Assembly (NCBI GenBank): GCA_951812925.1
Contig: OX638370.1
Span: forward strand, 80,458,004 to 80,522,003
Length of the DNA stretch: 64,000 bases
Direction: 5' to 3'
From: Calliopum simillimum
Lineage: Eukaryota > Arthropoda > Insecta > Diptera > Lauxaniidae
This document shows, one piece after another, positions 55,995-64,000 of this stretch. The notes below the pieces were generated by a model. It ran no database searches and was not told the DNA's origin. It saw only the letters and a program-made list of their open reading frames with translations. The stretch's first letter is position 1; each line of letters starts with the position of its first letter. The position numbers were made by a program, and so were the translations under genes.

Positions 55995-57397
55995 CCAAAT
56001 GCATTTTCAATAACAAAGTTTACTACGATCGCATACAATTCACACCAGACCGCTGCACTAATTGCACTTGTTCAAATGGAACATCTGTGTGTCAACGCAA
56101 TACTTGCCCCATTCTTGAATGCTCTCCAGAATACCAGGAAATCGATGGTTGCTGTCCACGTTGTATAAGCTCTGAGGTGCGCAGTGAATGCATTTACAAT
56201 GGTATTACTTACCAGAACAACGAAACATGGAACCTTGGACCATGTCGCTCATGTCGTTGCACCGCAGGCAATTTACGATGTTCCGAAATGCGTTGTCCAC
56301 CGATAAAATGTAAGGCAAACGAAGAAATGAAAGTATTGCCCGGAATATGTTGCCCCGAGTGCATTGAGACAGCGGGCACTTGTATGGTATTTGGAGATCC
56401 ACATTTTAAGACTTTCGATGGAAAATTTTTTAGCTTTCAAGGATCTTGTAAGTATCAACTTACGGCCGACTGTGTAGATCACACATTCTCCATACGTCTT
56501 ACAAACGATGGGCGTGCCACCAGACACTCGTCATGGACTAAAACGGTAACGCTAAAAATGAAAGGAGTGCGCGTTAATTTGGGACAGAAACTACGTGTTA
56601 AAGTCAACGGTAGTCGCATATCAATGCCGTACAGTAATGGCTCCATCATAAGCATTCAACGTCACTCGGAGGGTATCAGCATGAAAACCGAATTGGGCAT
56701 TAACATCGAATGGGATGGCAATAATTTTCTGCAGGTCCTAGTGCCAGCGTCATATAAACGCAAACTCTGTGGTCTCTGTGGTAATTACAATGGCATTGGG
56801 AAGGATGATCTAATGTGCCGCAATGGTACACTTCATCAGGAAGTTGGACACTTTGCAAACTCTTGGAAAGTAGGTGGCGAAAAAGCGTGCTCACGCAAAA
56901 TAGAGAACATTACGGCGGCGCCCAACTGTAGGCAGAGACGAGCCAATAGATTTTGTCGACCATTGCAAGAAGTATTCGGAAACTGTGTCAATATCTTAAA
57001 TCCAAATAATTATGTAGATTCGTGTAGAATGGATGTTTGCGAATGCCCGACGGGTATGTGTCACTGTGACAGTTTTGCAGCGTATGCGCATGAATGCAAG
57101 CGGCTGGGCGTTGAATTGCCCAACTGGCGTGAGGCAACTAATTGTCCGGTTGGCATGTGGCGGTACAATGCGACACTCTCAAGTTTGGAAAATAAACTCA
57201 GATTTCCCTCGTTACATGCAGATTCGGTATCTGCGCATGCGCGCAGGCAACATCGACGACGAAAGCAAAAGCATCAACAACATCAGGATCGAATGCATCA
57301 TAATCAATTGCTGCAAAGCGACTATATGGCAAAGCACATTCCGAAGAATCTATTGGTGCCAAAGTCGCCGGATCGAACACCACCACCACTGCATTAG
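55995..57397 (+). CDS. cv-2: crossveinless-2, terminal coding exon: VWC 4, VWC 5, VWD, C8-like, basic tail
   Basis: The acceptor TTTTTACAG is followed by AKCIFNNKVYYDR, VWC domain 4 (to CCPRC), then VWC 5 (SECIYNGITY to CCPEC). The VWD domain runs from TCMVFGDPHFKTFDGKFFSF through KLCGLCGNYNG (about 56770) to ANSWKVGG. A cysteine-rich C8-like block follows (NCRQRR, FCRPLQEVFGNCV, CRMDVCECP, CHCDSFAAYAHEC). The GDPH tetrapeptide (56393-56404) is the site at which Cv-2/BMPER is cleaved autocatalytically in its acid-labile Asp-Pro bond. After NCPVGMWRYN, where a TIL module would begin, the sequence turns into a low-complexity His/Arg/Gln-rich tail ending PDRTPPPLH and TAG (57395-57397). Cv-2 is an extracellular modulator that concentrates BMP signalling in the wing cross-veins. 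Confidence 0.96.
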
Positions 57398-57800
57398 CAT
57401 AGGACGATGGGTATTTCCATTTCAAAAGTGTATTCGTATAACACATAAGTGATTTTGATAGTGTTTTTTTTTTTGTTTTTACGTTATATTACATTACGTT
57501 ACGTTAAATCTTTTGGTTATGAAACAGAACTTTTTTATTTATTCCTATTATAAGTAGTTAGTTAATTTAATGCGTAGATATTTGCGTGTACTCGTAATTT
57601 ATAAAATCAATGTTTGGGGTATCCATTTTAAAAGGTTTTGATAAAGATGAAAGTTCAAACTTCACAAAATACGTACTTAAGACTATGTATTTAAACTGCA
57701 TGGAATTCTTTACACATTTCGTTGCCATAAATACTTATATATATGTATATACGTAGTTCATGGACATTTAAAAAAAAATAAAAAACTTTTTAATGATCTT
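57398..57800 (+). other. cv-2: Probable cv-2 3' untranslated region
   Basis: Noncoding sequence after the stop, with an AATAAA at 57778-57783 as the first strong candidate polyadenylation signal in an A-rich tract. No repeat element identified. The real end needs transcript data. Confidence 0.45.
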
Positions 57801-58380
57801 TCTCACATTTACGATGCTCAAATCGATTTGACGCAATTTGGTTCTAAAACGAACCCCTCGCATTGTGCCAATTATAGTTCCAAGCTCATCTTCCCATATA
57901 CTTTTGAATCTTCAAATACTTACTAGTAATACATAGTATATATTCAACGTCTTAAAGGTTATCATCTCATTCATGTATCTCATCTACTTGCAAGTACTTT
58001 GAGGTTTTTATTAGATAAATTTTCATAAGTTATTTCCCATTTTGTAAATTTCAATGAAATTTAAATTTTAACTGTATTTTTTAAGTTTTATTTTTTTTAG
58101 ATCTAAATTATAAGAAAAGTGTTTTATACTTTTTTTTAAATACATTTTATTATGTATGTTGCACAAGTAACTTTTAAGTTTGTACATACAAATAACATAT
58201 CTCTTCCTTTCTTAAAATATTACCCTAAAACAAGTAGCATACTAATACTTCACATATGAACTCATTGACAATTCATCATTTTAAATTCTTTCAGCGTATA
58301 TGCATATGCATCTATATGTCTGTACTCAGTTGCTTTGCTGAGTTCCATGGCTGCATTGCTAACACTATGCTAGTTGAAAA
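57801..58380. other. Downstream intergenic sequence
   Basis: A/T-rich. No gene or repeat boundary recognised. Confidence 0.4.
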
Positions 58381-58684
58381 TTTAGTCTGACGGGAAATAG
58401 GTCATTCATACTTAATTCGGACATGGGGAATTCAGTGGTGCTAACCGTTTTACTGGATTGGTTCATCACCCCATAAAAAAAGTTCAAATCAAAATTATGT
58501 CTAGAAAGTGGTGTTTGTCATAAAGAATCTCTTATTAACTTGTGATGAGTCAATGATATTTCATCAAAAATATGTTTTCCTGTTCAGGATGTATTAATTG
58601 GTAATGGAGTTGCTAATTTTTTCTATAAATTTATCGGATACTTATTAACTTTATCTTTAATTTTTACCGAATTTTCTTATAGAG

Positions 58685-58990
58685 TGAGCGCTAGACGGAC
58701 TTGAGTATGCAAAATATGAGTACCAAAAACTGAGCTGAGATTCTCATAAGTCTGACTACAAGTAACAAGAAAGTGGATGTTTTCAGCGGTGGTCCATGTT
58801 TTTAAGCCCCTACCCCGGTCCAGCCTAAACATAGTTTTCTGTTTTTATAACAATTTATTATAAATCGGATCCTTCTTATTACGAATATGATCCTGAATTA
58901 TCCTTGCACAAAAGTGAAAAAATCACTGTTTTGAGGTCTACTAAAAACTATATAACAAAAACAGCAATAATAGAATTACTTTTCGTTAAT
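58685..58990. repeat. Dispersed repeat related to 5707-6035 and 50830-51550
   Basis: It shares AGACGGACTTGAGTATGCAAAATATGAG-type wording, CCTACCCCGGTCCAGCCTA, TTATTACGAAT, CCTGAATTATCCTTG and AAAATCACTGTTTTGAGG with the other copies. Confidence 0.65.
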
Positions 58991-59773
58991 GACTACGGAT
59001 AGCAAAAATTACCCTTAACAAGCCGTAGTTTAACTATTTTTCAATTGGATCACTACATCCCAAGTTATAAGCCTTTAAAAAAAGGATATCTCGCAATAAC
59101 ATACAAAGACTATTTCCGGATCGAAAAACTATAAACTTAAATTTTTATTCCAATAACAATATTTTATTGTAAAAAATTTCAAACCTTTGCAGAACAAGAT
59201 CATATGACAAATGACAGTTCTATTCTAGATTTACTTAGTAGATAAACCCACAAATGACTGAGCAAAAAATAAAATTTAAAGAAAATTCGGAAGAAATTAA
59301 TGTAAAAGTGAAAAAATATCCAATAAATTAACCCTTAAAAGCCTGATGTTTTTAATGAGCTGAAAAAAATATATCATTAAAAACTTGCGATTCTGGACAA
59401 CTTTTGTTCTATGACTTTGAGGATAGGTGACATTTACCAGAACTAGGTAAAAAATAACTGGTTGGTTCCTAGCGGAACCACTAGGCACCCGGACATCAAA
59501 ATTGAAAAATATGAATTTTGTAACAAAGAACTTTTCCAAAGAAATATTAAATAAAACTGCATGCAAATGAAGAGAAATAAGCATTAATCTATCAGCAACC
59601 GCATTTAGTTTTGGTTAATCTTGCTGAAACAGCGTTTTACAGGCAAAAACACAAATGTGTCCACATATTCGGCATAAAATCTTTATGTAGAATAATCAGT
59701 TCGGATTGTTGCATCCAAAGCTGCTCAGGCGAAATTGAATTCTTACCAGTACAACAATGTCATTCCAAATTTA

Positions 59774-60222
59774 GACTACTATATAAGATACAACGCCTGT
59801 CTGTCTGTGTCTCCATAACTCGAGAACCATTCGTTCGATTTGCAAGATTTTTTCTCTCTCTTATAGATATTTTCCATGGAAAGGTTTAAGGATACATTTT
59901 ATTTCGAAATATTCTGGCTTCGACCGGGTTCTTGCAAAATCGCATAATCCCATATCAGTTATCCGATTTGCATGATTTGCTTTTGAAGGCATGCTATCAG
60001 GTGAGATTCCAGGGCAAACTCTTATTTGAAATACCCTTGGCATCGCAAGGAATATTAAAAAATCTTAACTTCGGGACGGATAACATCCGCTGGAAAAATG
60101 TCCAATAAAGCGATATAAAAAAAGACCTTCTGAGACTGTGTGACAGATATGGATGAGATTGAGTACATACATTTTTAAAGAGTATCGGGAACGAGCGAAC
60201 GAAGTCGCTCCCGCGCATCTAG
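59774..60222 (+). mobile_element. Short Helitron, about 450 bp
   Basis: The 3' end GAGCGAACGAAGTCGCTC forms a hairpin (GAGCGA/TCGCTC), then CCGCGCATCTAG, a CTRR terminus followed by T. The 5' side has CTACTATATAAGATACAACG and CCTGTCTGTCTGTGTC, the usual insect Helitron start, although the first bases have decayed so the start is approximate. No coding sequence. Confidence 0.75.
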
Positions 60223-60965
60223 TAAAATATAAATATTTTCGTTATATTTAACATAGCACCACAAAACGTATGAGTTATATTTGCTGTATGAATTTCGAAC
60301 TCCGGGTGCCTGACGGTACCGCAAGGAACCAACCATAAATTCAAAAAAATCCACTAAAGTAAAATCAAAATTTTTTTTCTAACACTAACAATAGCTTCTA
60401 GACCATTTAAAGGTCAAGGAAATATTTTTTCCATCTTTGATAATAGTGAATTTACCACAAAAATAATTTTTTTAAAATACGGAATTTTACAAAAGTGTTT
60501 TTTCTCGAGATTGTATCTGTTTACTGAATATACAGCTATACAGCTGTCAAATGCAGTTGGTTTCAAGCGGTTATCGACGCAAACGGTGACTCTTGGATCA
60601 ACTTACATTTTTGAAGTTACAGCGGGAAATTTAAAAGAAATTTCTTTAATGAAATTTTGATTTTAGTTGGTTGGTTCCTGGCGGAACCAGTGGGTTCTTA
60701 AGAGTTAATTAAAAAGTTAGCAATTCGAATGGCCATTAATTCATCATTAAATGGAAAAAAATACTTTTGATGAGAAATCATTGGTTTATCAGAAGTTACT
60801 AAGAGATTGTTTATGAAAAACACCTCATACCAGACGAAATTTTTATTTGAACTTTTTGTATGTGGTGATGAACCAATCTAGCAAAATGATTAGCATCACT
60901 GAATTCCCCGTATCCGAATTAGGTAAAAATGACCTATCTTCCACCAGACCAAAAAAAAAAGGTCG

Positions 60966-61310
60966 CTAAAACTGTAAAGTTTCAAATCTCTTGCCACGGA
61001 TTTTCAAAATATAAGTATAACTGCTTAACTTATTTGAATATTTTTCGATTCTCCGTTGTCCTCCTTTTCCTTTAGAATATCCGCTAAACCAGTCAAATCT
61101 ATATCGTCCTCGTCTAGCCAATCCACTTGATCGTCGGTTAAGATGGTCATCCATTCTCTTTAACGCTTTGCTGCTACTCCGCTGGGTCAAAATTTTCGGC
61201 AATACATTACTCGACTTCTTTTTTTGGTGTTGTGCAAAACTTTCTGTTTCTGAAGCATTACTTTGAAGCGAAATATTGACAAATTCTCGACTCCGGATCT
61301 TCTTGGACTG
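60966..61310 (-). other. Coding-like minus-strand segment, unidentified
   Basis: A minus-strand open frame begins after an acceptor-like pyrimidine tract and CAG (about 61306) and reads SKKIRSREFVNISLQSN, KILTQRSSSKALKRMDDHL and NRRSSGLARRGRYRFDWFSG, ending at a stop at 60966. It is less A/T-biased and richer in Arg, Lys and Ser than random frames here. No domain recognised. It could be an exon of the next gene, a transposon fragment or chance. Confidence 0.3.
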
Positions 61311-62221
61311 AAGAGCAAAATGAAGTGGATGGAAAAGGAAAGTTTTCGGCTAGAAAGTTAGTCAACTGGAATTGTTATTCCGGATGTCACATTTTCAGGA
61401 ACCTTTCTCCCCTCCCTGTCACAAATGGTCACAATTTGCTAGACTCCTCTTTTCTTTCCAGCTGTGACGTCCTTTATGGATGGCCCTTATGGTCTATGTG
61501 CCATAAACTAAAATTGTTGTAGAATAAAATGAAAAATATTTTACAGTGCAATATGCATTCATATAAAAGCCGGGACATTTCCGGGATATTTTTAATCCGA
61601 AACGAGAGGGAATGGTTCGTCATCCTATATTAGATCATAGACGACACTGACAGTGCTCACTTGAAAGGCTTCCAATTTTCAGCAATGCTGTCTGAAACAT
61701 TGCATACTGAGTTTGTATAAATTTACAGCACAATTTCGCCAACAGGTCTTTGAAAAACTTTTACAATATTTTAGAACTTTTTTCTAGCTCCAAAAATTAC
61801 TTTATTAATGTATCGACAATTCCGTAAATTCTTTGAATTGCTGGTTACGAAGCAAGAAATAGTTTTTTATTATAACCGATAACTGTTTAAGTTTCTCCAA
61901 CCTCAGCTATTGAATATGTACAAGCATTGAATCACAATCATATTTCAGAGCATCCCCAGAACCTTAATAATTGAATTTTAGGAAAAATAAGCCGACAGCC
62001 AAAGCACATAAACTTTTAATTTCAAAACTTTCTGATATCAATAACCAATAAAACTTTTTATAAATCCTTAAAAATTTTAAAATATTTGCCATTTTTCGAT
62101 AAGTTTAGAAATCTTGCCACACGTTAATTATGAAAGTAACACATCTCAAAGAATAGTTTCAAAGTAAGCGGATTTAAAATTTGATTTTATATTATTATAT
62201 ATAATATAGTTTTGTCAAGTC
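61311..62221. other. Intergenic sequence, no feature
   Basis: The plus-strand frame at 61325-61522 overlaps GC-richer sequence but has no recognisable domain. The remainder is A/T-rich. Confidence 0.35.
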
Positions 62222-62295
62222 CCAGTGTGGCAAACGGTTCATATCTCCGCTTTTTTATCCGTTACGGATCCGTTATGAACCGTTTGGCACACAGG
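62222..62295. repeat. 74-bp palindrome, possible hAT mini-element
   Basis: CCAGTGTGGCAAACGGTTCAT and ATGAACCGTTTGGCACACAGG are inverted copies around TCCGTTACGGATCCGTTA. The CAGTGTGGC terminus is hAT-like, but no 8-bp duplication is visible. Confidence 0.55.
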
Positions 62296-62895
62296 GGTTT
62301 CTAAATTGCATTAAATAATGCAACAAAATCGGTTTAAGTAAAAAAGTTCGCAATTTACACGATTGAATGTTTTTTATTTTAACATGAAACACAATTTTTT
62401 AGTTCTGAAAAACTACGAGTAGTAAAAGATGTGTGGTCTTTTTTTTTTTTTTTTTTTGTAAAACTTTGCTAGAGTTTTTTAAGAAAATTCTAAATAAAGT
62501 TTTTTTAAATATATTTTTAATACATTAAAACTTACATCCAAAAGATTACTCAGCAAATCAAACGATTAAGTCACCTTTTTGCATATAAATTTTAACTATG
62601 TTCCTTGACAAACCACTAAGCTTGAAATCCTTTTTCATAAATAAGCGATTCAAATAATAAATTGTCAGTCAAAAACCTAATTGCCTTTTGCTGAGTTTTC
62701 TTAGATGCATCAATATGTTTTTGATGCTTTAAGCGAAGAATATTTTTTTTTATTTTTAACTTATTTAGAAAAGTTGGTAATCAATTTGAAAAATTCCTCA
62801 ATTTACGTGGCATTCAAAGTTTTCAAGAAATTATTTTACTTTAAACGTAAGCCTTTGGTATGTGTAAGTACTAAATCGAAGTTATTTTTTATCAA

Positions 62896-63190
62896 TTAAT
62901 AGATCCACAACACCAATACCATATAAAGCAGTTTGATAAGTTCAGGGTTTTTCGGCACAAAAACGTTATATTTCTCAACATAATCTCCTTTTAGCTTTCT
63001 CAAAGCTCTCAAAAAAGACGTTTGCTGCAATAATAACCTCTTCTTCGACCCAAATCTCTTACAGCCCAAACATTTCTTCGGGTTTGGAAACGAGAAATAG
63101 TCGCTCGGAGCTAAATGCTGGATGGGGTAGCAGTTCGTAGCCCCATTTATGGATTTTTTCGTATGCACCCGTAAAATGTATTGATAGAAC
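62896..63190 (-). pseudogene. DD34D mariner transposase C-terminal relic
   Basis: The minus-strand frame reads HLAPSDYFSFPNPKKCLG, CKRFGSKKR and LKGDYVEKYN, matching the typical mariner end ([23 protein letters not shown]..., then elkGdYveK). Only the third catalytic Asp region and the C-terminus remain. The upstream core is missing and several residues between are scrambled by frameshifts. Confidence 0.75.
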
Positions 63191-63409
63191 AACACTTCTT
63201 CGCTAAATGCGTTTTCTGCACTTTTTTTTTGCTGATGAAGAGTGCATCAGAGGGTTTCCCTTTAAGGCATTTAATGCCATCTTTTCATTTGCCTACGTTT
63301 GGCTTCCGTTATATTTACCCTGTAAGAGAGAGGGGCTTAGTAGTGCTTCAGTTTTCCTATTCTAGATATACGTGGTTTTAGGCCCATATAGCAAGGTTCG
63401 AAAAAAAAG

Positions 63410-64000
63410 CATATAAGGAAATCCAAAAAATTCTTAAAATGGACATTAAAAAAAATACTTTTGTCTTTAGTAGAAAACTTTAACCCTCTAAAACCCCCAC
63501 AAATGGGTCATTTTGGACCATTTTTCAAAAAGGTTCAAAAATAACCCTTTAAACGGGGGAATAATGGATCAATATGTACCACAGAAATATTTCCAATAAA
63601 ATTTCACTATTAGTTGCTTAACACTTAAAATTCGAAATTTTATCCCGAAACCAAAATAATCGTTAAAAACAATTACGACTTCTTACGATCAAATTTTCCA
63701 AATTTCACCCCACTGTAAAACTCTAAAACTACATTTTGAATAAAATTCATTGTCAGAAGATCATAACGAAATCATACAAGGATCATTTTCCTAGAATTAA
63801 CCCTTTATATCTTGTTTTAAGGGTATCTTTGACAGTTTTTTCTAAAAACTAGGCTACAATGGGTTAAATAATTTTGCAAAAATATTCTACGGAAAATTTC
63901 ATTAGGAGTTACCAAACATGAAAAATTTTTGAAACTTAAGGAAAGCGCGGCAGGGATGTAATAAATAAGCAATGTGAAAAGTTTTAATTGATTTAAACGA
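63410..64000. repeat. Inverted pair of the 17690-18240 repeat, cut by the window edge
   Basis: 63420-63700 matches 17695-18060 in direct orientation (TCCAAAAAATTCTTAAA, ACCACAGAAATATTT, AAAATTTCACTA). 63855-64000 matches the complement of 18060-18190 (GGCAGGGATGTAATAAATA, GCAATGTGAAAAG). This suggests a palindromic element whose right end lies beyond 64000. Confidence 0.6.

Larger units (their letters stand above)
58381..60953. mobile_element. Long-TIR element, about 2.6 kb, with nested repeats
   Basis: TTTAGTCTGACGGGAAATAGG, ATTCAGTGGTGCTAACCG and GGATTGGTTCATCACC at the left are inverted at the right (CCTATCTTCCACCAGACCAAA, CATCACTGAATTCCCC, GGTGATGAACCAATC) at roughly 80% identity over about 120 bp. 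The interior contains the 58685-58990 repeat, an inner repeated GGTTGGTTCCT(A/G)GCGGAACCA motif (59460 and 60667; a related inverse at 60310-60340) and a Helitron end (60222). No transposase recognised; superfamily unknown. Confidence 0.65.

Noticed and set aside
56205..57446. Minus-strand and alternative-frame ORFs over the last cv-2 exon
   Set aside because: Shadows of the well-supported VWC/VWD coding frame.

Overview
The window is AT-rich, repeat-dense DNA from an insect, most probably a higher fly (Diptera: Brachycera). The only host gene I can identify with confidence is the 3' part of crossveinless-2 (cv-2, the fly orthologue of vertebrate BMPER) on the + strand. It encodes a secreted BMP-binding protein of von Willebrand factor type C (VWC) domains followed by a von Willebrand factor type D (VWD) domain. 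Repeats of DINE-1/INE-1 type, a DD41D rosa-like mariner and abundant foldback elements also fit a schizophoran fly genome. I cannot resolve the genus.

Layout of cv-2: five exons are visible, at 13304-13389, 44955-45054, 45143-45325, 55688-55900 and 55995-57397. All junctions have GT/AG sites and compatible phases. The introns are 31.6 kb, 88 bp, 10.4 kb and 94 bp. The first exon(s), with the signal peptide, should lie upstream and were not found here. Everything left of 13304 is therefore upstream or first-intron sequence, and everything right of about 57800 is downstream intergenic sequence.

The rest is mainly transposable-element debris. There are Tc1/mariner elements (DD41D 1-788; DD37D 28300-29583, almost intact; DD34D 49863-50740, internally deleted; relics at 14826 and 62896). 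Pogo/Tigger elements lie at 52366-53509 and 26765-27545, and a separate Tigger/jerky-like relic at 8632-8995. hAT elements with 8-bp target duplications lie at 2400-3545 and 9550-10213, with a possible one at 21391-21515, and a hAT transposase relic lies at 15195-15855. Helitrons end at 22982 and 60222. A Ty1/copia relic (38200-40790), a LINE ORF2 relic (1065-1300), many MITEs and several very long inverted-repeat elements complete the set. Insertions are often nested: mariner in MITE, MITE in MITE in copia, hAT in MITE, MITE in pogo, a DINE-like repeat in pogo.

Two things stand out. First, the cv-2 introns contain at least six long palindromic or foldback segments (about 0.3 to 1.8 kb) that would be transcribed in the pre-mRNA and could form long hairpin RNA. 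Second, the 1266-bp foldback at 41002-42267 has a perfect 9-bp target duplication and an unusually GC-rich inner block. A minus-strand, two-exon, SAM-like relic gene (34835-35650) and a TIR element carrying tRNA-like B boxes (19407-20078) are the least conventional remaining items.
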